From Paulownia fortunei (lineage: Eukaryota > Streptophyta > Magnoliopsida > Lamiales > Paulowniaceae), in NCBI GenBank assembly GCA_019321725.1, contig CM033111.1:1550001-1614000 (forward strand): DNA of 64,000 nt. Reading direction: 5' to 3'. The notes beneath the pieces were generated by a model. That model was not told the origin of the DNA, ran no database searches, and saw only the letters and a list, made by a program, of their open reading frames with translations. The position numbers were made by a program, and so were the translations under genes. This document shows, one piece after another, positions 23,862 to 36,994 of the stretch (positions within the stretch are counted from its first letter, which is position 1; the number at the start of each line of letters is the position of its first letter).

Positions 23862-23900
<39 letters not shown>
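23853..23900. repeat. TA/TG compound microsatellite
   Basis: (TA)n passes directly into (TG)n, about 48 bases in all. It is noncoding. Confidence 0.9.
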
Positions 23901-26567
23901 TTTATATATCTGAAAGTTGTATGGGTAAACTTCCGACTATGTACCATAATGAAATGAAATTTTTGAAGGAGTTAAGTTGGGATAAGATTTAACTAGAAGA
24001 ATAAACAAATTGATCTAGTTAAGTTTTAATTTTCTTATCTATTTTAAATTTTTATTTGAATTTAATTTAATTTTTATAAAATCAAAGTATAAGCAAATCA
24101 CAGCAAATATAAGTCAGGGTTTATATAACCATCTAACTAGGTTTGTATTTCTGTATACATTTTACCATATTTTCTTTAATGTAGTTAAATTGAGATGAGA
24201 TTCAAAACTCATCAAGTATTTGAATTTGATTTATTGTGTTTAATAAATAGAATTTATGAACTTTCAATGTTGTTCTTTAACCTAATCTCGATCGATTTGA
24301 TTTGTTTTTGTGTAGGGTTTTTGATTTTTTCATGTGTAATAAATGGAGGTCAAATAATTTTCAATTATCAATCTCGAATTTGTTCTATAATCCCTACTGT
24401 CTAAACACAACAATTTTCGGAAAAACAGGACATCATGATGGAAAGAAAATCAAAAGTGCGATTAATAATTTGAACCAAGTTTTAATTTTAATCCACATTA
24501 TATAATTTTATTAAAATCTTATAGGTGGGATAGTATTTTGCATTTACAGGGTGACCAAAATGCAATAAATGGGAGCACACACAAGAAGAGTGCCAATAGG
24601 TATGCGATTTATATTATTATATAATTTTTTTAATATTTTTAAATTATTCAAATAAAGTTGAAATAATTTAAAATTTGAGAAATTCAGCCTATATTATTGT
24701 AACAGGTTTTGTTTTTAATTACAAAATTGTAGATATTGTTTAGTTCACGGATTTCATATGTCAACGTTTTGAATTTCAATCCTTTTTGTAATCAGTGTCG
24801 ATTAAAAGCAGATCTTCGAAGTCAAACAATGGACGTGGTCTACCTTACCTGGGATCAATTAATGTTACTTTATCTCTAAGATACTTGGAAAATCCAATGT
24901 AGTTGTGGGTTGGGAAGTCAATTATTTCTTGGTATTTTGGTGGCAAATCCATTATTGTTCATCTTCTTCTAGATTGTACCTATTGAGAGCCCCAATTTAT
25001 TTATTCATTTTTGTATTTTTATGTGTTTTTCCTGGTTAAGTTAGTGAGTCTGACCCTATTATATTATTATCAATCCATTTAAATTTTATTTTAGACAACA
25101 AGTGAATTTTTTTCTTTTTTGTGTTTTCCTATTTTTGTGAAAATAATTTCTCGAGGACATAGAGGAAGAAAGAAAGAAATAAAAATTTATCTAAATTCTT
25201 GGTCGAAAATCAACTAGTCGATGAATAAATGAAAACTACAGAATTTCATTTATTTCTAACTGGGTGCAAATCAACAAGTCGATGAATAAAATAAAAAGGA
25301 TATAATTTCAATTAATTTTATTTATTAGCATATCAATTTTAGGTTAAGAATCAAGTTTCATGCTTTGAAATTATGTCCCATTTAGCCCTTCTCTTATTTT
25401 TATCCCAACGCTAACAAGCTCTTGAAATTGACTTTTTGGAATTATTCCCTTTGTTAAACAATCTGTTCATTTTTCCTATGTATTAGTATTATTTTATAAG
25501 TTTCTTTCTCTTTCAAATTTTTGTGACTATATATATATGTATGTATGTATATAATTTCATAAGTTGAGCATAGGGTTGAAAAAATTAAATTATTTGACAT
25601 TGTATTCGAAATTGATCAACAAAATCTCATTTATCAATTCATTAAATATAACAAATTAATTTTTAATATATTTTTTTATTCAATAAAATCTAATATTTTA
25701 TTTAAACTGGATTAGATTAGTAAAAAATAATAAAATATATATATAAAAATCAAACTATTTGTTATTTGTATTTAACTTCTGCTCGACTCAATAAAAATCA
25801 TTCAAATTCGATTGGATATACTATTAAACCAAACTTAAATACACTTTTTTAAATTCGATAAAAATTCAAATAAATTTAAATAAAAATATATTCAACTCTA
25901 TTTATTTAATTTACAAATATAATTTTTGTAAATTTCTTCTGAATACCCAAAACACACGGAGCCTATAACAACGTAATGTTGTACATTAGACTATGGATGA
26001 TTAAATATTGTGCGAATGTGATCACAATCTTATTGCTTCGCTAGATATCTACTACTATTACTTGACGTAGTCCATGACCAATCCACTAATTAGCCAGTGC
26101 CATTATTTAATAATTAATGAAAATGACATCTAATACCCCTCTCAAGTATTCAATTGTGTGGTTTATAAGAATCCAATCTTGAAATTACTATGTAGAAATT
26201 AGAATATTAGTGGACAAAATATTGTGATCATAAATAGTTAATGTTGAACATATCGGCTTAACAGCCAAAATTAAACTATAGTATATATTAAATACTTATG
26301 ATTTCTGTCTTTTTCGTGGGTCTAGACAAATTTGGTCAAGAAGCCACGTTAGTGCACCAATTGATTCTCAAGTTGAAAGCACTTTCACACGATGAATTCT
26401 TAATTTTTAATAATTCTCATGAAAATGAGGGTGTGAAATAGAAAATTTTAAATTATGTTCGCACGTGTTCAAAGTTGCTTGCTTGCCAATTCTTCTTAAA
26501 TAATGAGCTCCACTATTCATATGAGTTGTTGACATCGCCAATTGATCAATTTCATGTGGTATTTATT

Positions 26568-27293
26568 TATTTATTTTGAAAAAATTAAAATTTGATATTT
26601 TGTTATATATAGTATGATTATTTGGATTTTGAACTTTATTAGATGTATTTTCTGATTGGTTATTATTTATTTTTTTACATTTAAAATTTTATACATAACA
26701 ATTAATTTATTACATCATTTTACATAATATAATAATATATAGTCAATTTTCATTAGATTGATTGGACCGACTGTTGAACCAATGAATTACAGCAAGACTG
26801 ATTTGGTCACCAGATCGATTTTGAAAATACTGTTTATAATAACAATTTAATTATATTTTTTATTAATAATTTTATGTTACAATAGATTTCAAAATTTTAA
26901 ACTATTTTTTGAGTAATTGTGATGAATTCCATATTCACCTAATATGAAATTATTTTCTAATTTATTTCATTAAATCCAAACCATTCCATTCAAATCAGTA
27001 TTTTCATAATCGAACCACTGATCAAACCAGTCTTGTTAATAAATAGTGGTTCAATCGGTCGGACCGGTTCAACTGTCGGTCGGAGCGATTTAATGAAAAT
27101 TGATTATATTTTCTTATTTTATTATGTAAAATAATAATATAATAAACTAATTATTATATAATATATTTTAAATATAAAAATAAATAAATAAATAACTATA
27201 TAAAAAATATATATAATAAAACACAAAATCCAAATAGTCACCTAAATATAACAAAATATTAAATTTAAATTTTTTAAAAAAATAAAGATTGAA
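26568..27293. mobile_element. Fold-back (inverted-repeat) element
   Basis: The left arm, about 26568-26832, is the imperfect reverse complement of the right arm, about 26996-27293, around a loop of about 160 bases. The inner ends pair clearly: TTTTGAAAATACTG at 26819-26832 against CAGTATTTTCATAA at 26996-27009. Both arms carry GGACCGAC/GGTCGGACC and GGTTCAA-type motifs. No coding capacity. GC-richer CCGGTTTGATCGG and AGACCGGACCGAC strings just beyond the right arm (27302-27362) may belong to the same element. Confidence 0.7.
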
Positions 27294-28354
27294 CTGATTC
27301 TGGCCGGTTTGATCGGTGAAAACCGGTCAAATGATTTAATGGGTCTAATCAGACCGGACCGACATCTCATTTTCAATTGAATCGTTTTGAGTCCGATTTT
27401 AAAAATATTGATTTAAACATAACCTCATGAAAAGGTCGAATTTGGATATGGAAGCCTTTGGAGCCACTTCTCAAATAAAAACTCTGTTTGAAAATGAATT
27501 CTTAAGAAAAGTAAATACTTAGCCGTTAATTTTGTGAGAACTACTTTCACAAATTATCCAAAGCATTTGCTGATAAAAACATTTTAGTACTTATAAAGGA
27601 AAAAAAAAAAAGTTTCAAAACAACTCGTATTCTTCCCCCAAATGGGCTTCCACACAAGTTAGAAGTCTGTCCAAAAGTAACAACAGAAATCCAACTCAAC
27701 ACTTCTACTAATGGACTTTTAAGGCCTAGAGTCCATTCCAGATGGGCTTCTTACATATATACACGCATAGGTATAGTCATACTAATTTATCCAGAGTGAA
27801 TTTCGACGTTCATTATTTGTTAAATATAGATTATTTTCTTGTAAATTAAACCATATCTTTAAGTCTCTATTGACAATTTCTGATTTAATTGACATTTACA
27901 ATCAACATATCGAATCCTAAAACTCTATTCCTTATACTATTTGTTTGAATTTCTTACTATACTTATGCTTTCTTTAAAGTAATGATCATTATAAAACATT
28001 GGATGTAAGAAAATAGTTAATTAATTCGACTGAAAAAGAGAGAGCCTAAAACCTAACAAATTTGTAAAAGAAGCAAAAATATGTAGCATAAAAAAAAAAA
28101 GTCGTATGACCAATAAATCCCATAATAACACCTTTTATATCAAATCAAGACCAAAGTAAACCCTTAACATTTCACAATCCCTTTGCAAATTAGCCACAAC
28201 TTCAACAAAAGCTACAAAAGAAGAAAAAATTTAATCATGATACAAATTCAACATAAAACAACCTATAAAATATAAACTACTATACTAATAAAAGTGTACC
28301 CTTGATGGAGATCCTTTCTTCAACACCACCATGCATGCATCAGCATCAAATCCC

Positions 28355-28781
28355 CTACACATTATCTGCAAATCTAACTTCTGGTCTGTGTACTTCTGGT
28401 CTGTGTCCTTCTGGTCTGTGTCCACCGTTATGATGAGGTGGCTTTCCCTTTCCTCCTCCATTGTTGGCCACTTTAGCAGAAGGGGTTCTCTTATCGAACC
28501 CGAATTCTATGTCCCCATCTCTCATGTCGAAGCTTGGTTTTTGCCTAGACTCCCACTCTTTAGGCCCTAGGCCATGGCTCTGCTTGGTGGCCTTGGGACG
28601 GTGGTGTGTCTCCTTGGCGTGGTGGTGCCGCCGGCTGCACAACCGTCCAGCACACAAGCCACCGCGGATAACACGACGATCACAGCCAAGACTATGAAAA
28701 CGGTCCGAATGAGCCATTGGAGTGGGAAGAATTTTGCTGTCTGGTGACAGGATTAGGATATACCTCAACAGGTTGTGACAT
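28355..28781 (-). pseudogene. Small single-pass membrane protein gene, two frame breaks
   Basis: Read from the minus-strand ATG at 28781, the gene begins MSQPVEVYPNPV, continues through a Ser/Asn-rich linker, a hydrophobic span (VFIVLAVIVVLSAVACV), a basic GRLCSRRHHH stretch, then KEWESRQKPSFDMRDGDIEF and a Gly/His/Pro-rich tail with repeated HRPE. Two single bases seem missing, near 28703-28707 (just before the membrane span) and near 28646-28649 (just after it), so the three parts lie in three frames. The total length, 427 bases, is two short of a multiple of three, as expected from two single losses. The layout matches a family of small plant transmembrane proteins of unknown role. It may be a live gene with sequence errors rather than a true pseudogene. 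Confidence 0.6.
28378..28425 (-). repeat. 15-base coding triplication (HRPE repeats)
   Basis: Plus-strand CTTCTGGTCTGTGT(A/C)C recurs three times in tandem. On the minus strand it codes for the HRPEG/HRPEV repeats near the C-terminus of the small membrane protein. Confidence 0.85.
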
Positions 28782-31700
28782 TTTTTTTATTTTTTCTCTT
28801 AGGCTTTGGTTTGGTCAAGTAATGGAAATTGGGTTCAAGTTTTGGTATTAATTGAGAAGAAAAGAAATTCTGTTCTTGGAGTGAAAACAAAGTCAGGGCT
28901 TATGGAGGGAAGTAAACAAGATTTGTATTGCCTGTTGGGATGGTTTTAAGCAAAATTTTGTTGTAATAAGAGGGTTTTAATTTTTTAATTTGAATTCAAA
29001 AAAGGAGGGGCTTTTCTTTAATAAAGAGACAACTAAAGATATTCTTTGCTGTCCTTTTACTGCAGGAGAAGGGTGTTTGTTGCTTTATGGAAGCAGAGAA
29101 GGAAAGAGTTTGGCTCCTTTGAACATTACTTTGATCTATCAAAATGTGTCTAGTGCTTTTACTTTATTGTTGTGTTTAACATTTGTTAAGACATTGTAGT
29201 ACAATTTAAATAAAGATAAATAAATGTACATATATACGTACGAACATATGTAGATTTGTTTCTAAAGCATCTTTTTGGCCAGGTAGATTATTTTCTAGGA
29301 TCCATTAGTTAATTGAAAGAGCTTCTCTATTATGTTCAAGTATTAATACAAATTAGCGTTTTCTTTAAACAAAAAAGCGATTCATTTTATACAACTATGG
29401 TACTATTCAGGACAATAAAACCTCAAAAGGTCTTTGCTTAGAACTCTAGTCACAAAGGTTAATTAATTAATTGTGGATTGAAGAGTAGTATTAACTGAAT
29501 GAACACTTATCATGTAATTTGGCTTATACTGCAGACCGTTAATCAACATAAAAGAAATAAAAAATAAGGTTATGATTGGTTGGTTAGAACCACACAATCG
29601 AGATTTTACATACTAAGTTTACTAATTGAAAATGAGGTTTATGTTATATTTGAATTTTGGATTTTAGTAGAGAAAAAAAAATATATCTATAAATAAATTT
29701 TAAATATTTTTCTTAGTATTTTTTTAAGTAAATTCTTCCAAAATCCAAACATATCCTTTAAATAAACAAAAATCGAATCTAATCTTAGTATGGAATCAAT
29801 TATTCCACTCAATCGAGAAACTCGGACAAACTTTATTGAAAAATAGGAATAACTTCATTGTTTCACACGTGCGAATACATATATAATAAAATGAAAATAA
29901 CTTTGTTGTTTCGTATGTGCGAATACATATATAATATATATTATATATTATGTATATAATAGGTGTATCTTCTAATAATATCATGTAAAGCTTCCGAATG
30001 AAACTATGTGATGGCCTAATTGATGACAATCTTTGCTTGATTTGTGTCTTTATTCTTTGCTTTTAGCAAAAGCTGAACCGTGTTGGTGATGGGTGGGGGC
30101 TCAATGCCCTCAAAATTATTACACAATAATAGGTTTACGTAATGACTCAACTTGGTGCTTTGTTATAGCCTCGGTAGTCGGAAAAGAGACCTCAATCAAT
30201 GTTCCGAAGGGTCTTTACTCCAAGCAATTTGATATTTATCTATATTATTAAATTCATTAAATATAATAAATTAAATTTAATTATTTTTGTCTGTTTGATA
30301 AAATTTCAAATTTGATTGGAATTTGCATATTAAAAAAGATACGGTATGTTTAAAACTATCAAACTACTCATCTTCAATTTGTGTAATATGTATAAAAATA
30401 TCAAATTATTTAAACTTGATTTAATTTAATTAAAATTTGATAAAAAATTCAAACCAAGTTTAAATATAACTTTGTTCAACCCAACTCAATTTGTTTACAC
30501 GCTTACTCTTAGATAATCCCAATTCTATTATAAGAAATTCAATAATTATAAAAGTACATTGCATATTTTTTAAAGGACAAAATACTTAGAAACCAAATAT
30601 CCCATTTGTAATTATGTTATTACTGTATATTTTCTTCATTCTATTTTTGTAATCCTAATTTAATTCGATATTAGATTTCACATGAAAGTTTAAAAAATAA
30701 TATTTTTTTATATATTTCTATAATAATTCTCTTATAAATAGTGGTTGAAAGTTAACGATGTTACAATATAATTTAAAATGAGATGGTATTTTGAAAAAAA
30801 AAATCATATTAAAAATAGAAAAAAATTAATTGAATCTTTTTTGAAAGAAAATAAGAATGGTAACAAAAGAAATAATTTGTAAAGAGAAAAGAAAATGCTA
30901 TAATATTATTTAATGTTTTTTGTTGTCGGCGAGTTTTATATCAATTATCTGCTGATTGCTGATAGAAAAAAAAAAAAAAAAAAAGCCTACAACATGGAAA
31001 TAAACATTTATTAGATTGTCAAAAAACACACAAAAGAAGGCAACAAAAAGTTTTCTTTTAAAAAAAAAAAAGGAAATGTAGAGAGAACAAGAACAAGCTC
31101 CTCGCTTTCCGCGCTATTAATTGAAATGATGGGTTTCCATTCATTATTGATGAATTCAACAATATTCCCAACGAAATCTTGTCCAAAATCATGATGAGCC
31201 ATCCACCTATCAATGATTAAAAAAGTGGTCGGAAGTATCCCATACTCCCATTTCTCCTAGTATTTTATTTAGTTGTTTTGGTCATTAGGTCGGATTTTGG
31301 TAACAAAATTGTTTATTGTAATTTAATCTGAAATTATATATATATATATATATTTAATTAATTCATGTTAAATTTATAAAACAATATTATTAAAAATTGA
31401 TGAATTGTAATATAAAATATAATACCAAATTATAAAAAAAGATATTCAATCCAGTAGGATTTCAAAGTCCAAGTGCAGACATTCAATATTCAATCGATCA
31501 AACTAATATGTTTGACAATAAGATTATGCATCATAAAATGTTCCTTTCCAATCTCCACGCCCAGGGTATATCCTCTCTTTTTTACACGCAATTTTTGAGT
31601 TATACATATTCTCCTATATTGTTTTTATTGTATTTTCTAAAAGAGATTAAAATAGAACCTGATGTAACTCGGTAGTATGAGTACTGATTCGAGAGCATTG

Positions 31701-33989
31701 CATAAACAAGCGTAAACAAAAATATTAAAGGTTCATTTCTAACCCTTTTCTGTTTTCTTCGTCCCTGCATTTACAGTTAGATTGATGAATTAATTAGGAT
31801 GATTACAAAAAAAATTATTGAGATTTAGTTTAATTATAAGTACATCCCTTTGATTTTTTTTTTTAAAATTTTATCCACCTCCCCCAACATTAACACTCTT
31901 TAAAAACTGGTGCTCATCAATTACCAAAAAAAAAAAAGAAGATAAGTTGTGGAAAAAAAGTGAGATATCTGGTTAAATAATATTTATTAAACAAATAAGA
32001 AGTATTTATTTATATTATAGATTACAATTTTACAATTTCATAGTAAGTTAATAATATTAAATATCAAGGAAAGCTAATGTAAATTGAATAAATTTTATTT
32101 AGAACTTATTTATATATGAACAAACATCATGCGAGATTTTTTGTAATGGACAACCATAGGGGGTTTAAAATTTGACAGTTTTACAAAGCAATGGATAGTT
32201 ATGATACTCAGGTTAAAATCGAGTCTTCATGAAAAAAATTAGTTGATGCCTTGACCTTTTTTTTTGTTACGATGACTCATGAAAAATTCTTAGTTGATGA
32301 GTTCGATTTTTATTTGTTGACTAATAATGAGGGTTTATGTATGAGATTGCAACAAATGCTAGGGGAGATAAAAGTAATTTTAAAATACTAGAGATGTCTA
32401 TCAATATTTAGATAAAATCTTGGCACTGATTTCTATAATTATCCCAAATTAATATAAGATTCTTTCTTTTCTCCCCACTAACCAATGGTACCATTGCCAC
32501 TTCCCTCCAATGGCTCCAGTCATGTATTTTCTATAGGTTGTTCCCCCAAATAATTGTCTCATGTGTATCTCTTTCTTGTGGAAATATAGTAGACCCCATA
32601 CATACTTTCCGTTATTTAATAGTTTATATGGGTTCAGTACATTCTATATTTTGTAAATTATATTAAGTGTGCATTTTATCTTATATTTATTTATATTTGA
32701 TGAACTATATCGAACGTACATTTTATTGTACATTTACGCACATTCATATATTTGTGTGTGAATATGTGATGAGATGTATATCTAATGTACTCGAGTGTAA
32801 CTTCTACACTACTGTTTACATGAAACCAAAGTTACCAAGCACATAAATGAAAACATGAATGATGATCACAATCAAAAAGAGTTAAATATGAACTTACAAT
32901 AGAAAATGTAAAAGCATCAAACATTCATTAAAAGCGGTACAGTTTTGAGAGTAGTGATTCCTATGCTGGCCTAAGGTCCAAATGAGAATTTATTTATATT
33001 GGTTTGCAATCTATTTTACCGGATTTGATTGGAGCCCAACTAAACTATTTGCTTGAACAGAAACAACACTTGACTTGGGCCTTATGGGCTTCAGATAAGA
33101 CCCAAGAAAACTTCCAGAATAGATCTTCAAAACTGTAATTCGAGGAGAAAAATCATTATGAGCTTCATAGAAGTCACTCTCAAGAAGAGGTGAACTGAAG
33201 TACAGATTCATTCAAAGTTTTCCTGGATGAAAATTGTTAAGATTAACTAAAAAACAAATGCTTTGGAACAAGGTTGTTCTCAATGGGCTTATCTTTGGCC
33301 CAATTCCTTTAGGAGAATTCCAATTGAGCTCGGAATTGTAATGATTCTATTAAGTCCTAATCCATAATTATAAGCTGTAATAATAATAATGTAAATCATC
33401 TCAGCTTTGTTTCCCATTTGATGATTTATAAAGAAAATTACAATGATGCTAAAGTTTGAGAAATATAATAATGTTATCTTGTCTCTTAGACCAAAACTAA
33501 AAGATACCCTCCTCGTCGTTTTCATGATTTTTATCTTTTTTTTTTTTTAATTCTTATTCATTTATTCGTAGAATATGCTCTCCATGAGAGAAGAATACAT
33601 TTTTTTTTCTTCATAACTTTCTTCCCAACTCAATTAATGCATTAGAAAACAAACTAGGAAGTTTCACGAATTAATTCGGAAAGAGAGAACAAAAATAAAT
33701 AAATTGAAAGCATCATGACCGTAAACACAAAAAGAATAGCATCTACGGTTCAGATTGATTGAGAACTCCATTCACACAGTAAAGCATCAAGATTAAGCAA
33801 AGTATCTTGCACTAATTTTACTAGTTGCTATCGACTCTGCAATGAGTCATCTCAAACTCCCGAAATCACATAAATATTCCCACATCGAGGGTTGTCTATG
33901 TCGGTCCCTTTATTGACTTCCATTTTTTTTTCTGTTATCACTAAGAAAATTTGAAAAATATCAGCGACTTTTGTATTTTCTCTTCCTTT
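28782..33989. other. AT-rich intergenic region
   Basis: No gene supported in about 5 kb. It includes a 48-base two-copy repeat (29851-29946), a poly-A run (30966-30984), and two stretches (about 31790-31920 and 32300-32430) that look like inverted, diverged copies of one sequence (CATCCCTTTGATTTT...TATCCACCTCCCCCAACATT against GGGGAGATAAAAG...GGGTTTATG), possibly the ends of a decayed element. Confidence 0.5.
29851..29946. repeat. Two-copy 48-base tandem repeat
   Basis: AACTTCATTGTTTCACACGT at 29851 recurs in diverged form at 29899. Both copies end in GTGCGAATACATATATAATA. Confidence 0.8.
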
Positions 33990-33999
33990 TATATAAATA
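33990..33999 (+). promoter_or_regulatory. TATA box of NRX1
   Basis: TATATAAATA lies 96 bases before the NRX1 ATG at 34095. A start near 34022-34030 would give a leader of about 70 bases. Confidence 0.6.
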
Positions 34000-34094
34000 G
34001 CCCTTCTGAACATCTAGACTCTCGTGCGCTTGTTTACCCTTGAGTGACTTCTTTACCTCAATCAAGATTTGGGTTTTTTCCTTTACAGTGTCTA

Positions 34095-36994
34095 ATGGAG
34101 ATCCCAGCAAATGGTGAGCTTGAGGGAACTAATGGGGATGCCAAATATGATCTTAGTTCTATTTTATGCTCTCCAAACAGGGATTACCTTATTCGCAACA
34201 ATGGTGATCAGGTATTTTCAAAGTCATTGATTTGGTTTTTTAGAATTGTTGGTTGCAATTTGTTTTCTTGTTTTAAGGGTTCATTTTTCTTGTATTTTGA
34301 TTGAAGTTCAGAAATTATGTGCTTCTGGTATTTTACTTTTGGTCTTCAGGTATTTCAGAGTTGAATTTTGGTTTTTATACTAAAAGGTTGTTATTATGGG
34401 TTGCAATTTGTTTTCTTGATTTTAAGGATCCATTCTTGTTGTATTTTGTATGGAAGTTCAGAAAAATTCGTGCTTCTGTTGTCTTTGAGAATTTTGCATT
34501 AATGGGATTGATTGTGAGGTGGTTTGACATCTCAAATCTTTGTTAGGATTGCTTTCTATGGGGGATTCCGGCTATACCTTATGTGTTTTGACCAAATTGT
34601 TAAAAGATCGAATTTTTGTTTGGTGTTTATGCTAATTGGTGAATGACTTAATAGGAACTACATGAGTTTCTGGAACATATACACCAAATTAGGTCTATAT
34701 GTTTGCTGGGTTTTTCTACTTGTGGATTACTTTTGGTTTACTGGAAAATCTTAATTTGATATATGTGCTTAGGAGAATGAAAGCCAACACTTGATTACAT
34801 TTAGTGGCAATTATTGATTATATTGTTTTCTCAACTCACCTTCGTTTCTCTGTTCCATGTTTGGAAATCTATTTGAATTTTTTTTTCTCTGTATACAAGC
34901 TGGAAACTGTTGACTCTGTTAGGAAAAGTGAACAAAGGTCTTGCGTACTACATTCAATGTAATCACTTATTCATTTCATCCTTTAATATAGTTGGGATTT
35001 GTATATAGGTTTTGTTATTTTAGAGTTCATTTGCCTTTATTGGCAAGTGCTGTTATAGAGACTGAAAACTGCTAAATATTTGTTATATTTTGTAGGTTAA
35101 AGTTGATAGTTTTAGAGGGAAGATAGTTGGATTGTATTTCTCCGCATCCTGGTGCGGTCCGTGCCAGCGATTCACCCCAAATTTGGTGGAAGTTTACAAT
35201 GAACTCCTGCAAGTTAAAAAATTTGAGATTGTGTTTGTCTCTGGCGATGAAGATAACGAGTCATTCGATGCATATTTCTCTAAGATGCCTTGGCTTGCAG
35301 TTCCATTTTCTGATTCTGCAACACGTGAGCTACTGGATGAATTGTTCACTGTTGGCGGAATACCCCACCTTGTAATCATGGATGAGAATGGGAAGGTATT
35401 GACCAGCGAAGGAGTACAACTCATCCAAGAACATGGGGCAGAAGGATACCCTTTTACTTCTGAACAGATTGAAAAACTCAAGGAACAAGAAGAAGAAGCT
35501 AAGAAGAATCAGTCACTGAAATCCTTACTGGTGTCCCAATCCCGGGACTATGTGATTACAGCTGATGGGAAAAAGGTGATATTTATACTCACGCTATGAA
35601 TAGAACCATATTATGTTTGTTTCAGTTTGTGGCGTACTGATATACTCCATATTTTACCTTATTTATACAAGGTACCCGTTACTGAGCTGGAAGGTAAGAC
35701 TGTGGGCTTGTATTTTGTTTTGGCTACTTACAATGGATGCCTTGCTTTTAATCCAAAGCTCATCGGAGTATATAAGAGCTTGAGAGAAGAGGGAGAGAAC
35801 TTTGAGATTGTGATGATACCCCTTGACGATGATGAACCATCGTTTAGAGAAGCGTTTGAACACCTGCCATGGTTTTCATTGCCTGTCAAGGACAGATGCT
35901 GTGCGAAGCTAGTTCGATATTTTGAGCTCCAAAGCCTCCCCACTGTTGTTGTAATTGGGCCAGATGGGAAGACACTTCATTCAAATGTAGTTGAAGCCAT
36001 TGAGGAACATGGCAAAATGGCCTATCCTTTCACGCCTGAGAAATTTGCTGAGCTTGAAGAGGTAGAAAAGGCAAAGCGGGAAGCACAAACACTTGAATCC
36101 ATTTTGGTGTCAAAAGATTGTGATTTTGTAATTGGAAAAGATGGCATCAAGGTAAGCATGTTTTAAGGATTACATTCACTTCATTCATTAGTTGTTTTGT
36201 GTTTATGACCTCTACTTTACTTAAAGTTGAGGTACTTAACTGGCAAAGTGCAAATTTTTGCGCATCCTACTGTGGGATAATGTTATTGCTAACAGAAAGA
36301 TTTTCTCAATTCAGGTTCCAGTGTCTGATCTTGTTGGAAAAAATATACTACTCTATTTTTCTGCCCATTGGTGTCCCCATGCCGTGCTTTCCTGCCTGCA
36401 CTCATACAAGCATATCAAGAAATCAACAAAAAGGGTAACACACTGGAAGTTATATTCATCTCCAGTGACAGAGATCAAACATCCTTTGATGATTTTTTCG
36501 CAAAGATGCACTGGCTTGCAATTCCTTTTGGTGATAAAAGGAAGGAATCTTTAAGTCGTCTATTCAAGGTTCGCGGCATCCCAATGGTTGTTGCAATTGG
36601 GCCAAACGGCAAGACTGTCTCAACTGAAGCTCGTGAACTGATCATGTGTCATGGTGCGGAAGCTTATCCTTTCACTGCAGAACGCCTCAAGGAGATTGAA
36701 GCAGCATATGAGAAGATGGCAGAGGGGTGGCCTGAGAAGGTGAAGTATGAACTTCATGATCATGAGCTTGTTCTCACCAAGCACCAGTTTTTCAATTGTG
36801 ATGGTTGCGGTGAAGAGGGACGGGTATGGTCATACTATTGTGAAAAGTGCGACTTTGATCTCCACCCAAAGTGTGCTTTAGACGACAACAGCAAGGGAAC
36901 GAAAGGCGAAGTTGAAGGAAAAGAATCAGTAGATGAAGAAAAGACCCTAGCAGAAGGATGGATCTGTGATGGAGAAAAGTGCTATAAAGAATAA
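34095..36994 (+). CDS. NRX1: Nucleoredoxin 1 (three thioredoxin-like modules plus DC1), frame break in exon 4
   Basis: A thiol-disulfide oxidoreductase of cytosol and nucleus; in Arabidopsis NRX1 protects antioxidant enzymes such as catalase. Exons 34095-34211, 35096-35575, 35672-36151 and 36315-36994 encode about 585 residues, close to Arabidopsis NRX1. Module 1 has the active site WCGPC (residues 58-62). Module 2 has no WCxxC; the site reads ATYNGC (217-222), as expected for NRX1, whose middle module is redox-inactive. Module 3 should carry WCPPC at 378-382, but the bases read TGGTGTCCCCATGCCG, one C short, so the frame breaks at 36375-36378 exactly in the active site. Exon 4 is 680 bases, one short of a full frame, and codes normally afterwards (CRAFLPAL, then a C-terminal DC1 zinc finger with CDGCGEEG...YYCEKCDFDLHPKCAL). 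Exons 2 and 3 are both 160 codons, consistent with module duplication. Confidence 0.9.

Larger units (their letters stand above)
21993..28354. other. Long AT-rich intergenic region with repeats
   Basis: No gene supported over more than 6 kb. Contents: a G-rich stretch (22208-22250), a poly-T run (22470-22488), a possible decayed non-autonomous element (23270-23440, with GACGAAGCCAG-like and CCAGCTCCATTCC ends), a TA/TG microsatellite (23853-23900), and a large inverted repeat (26568-27293). Confidence 0.6.

Noticed and set aside
34212..35095. Frames within NRX1 intron 1 (to 34546)
   Set aside because: Phe/Leu-rich readings of T-rich intron; the exon 1 to exon 2 join is in frame without them.
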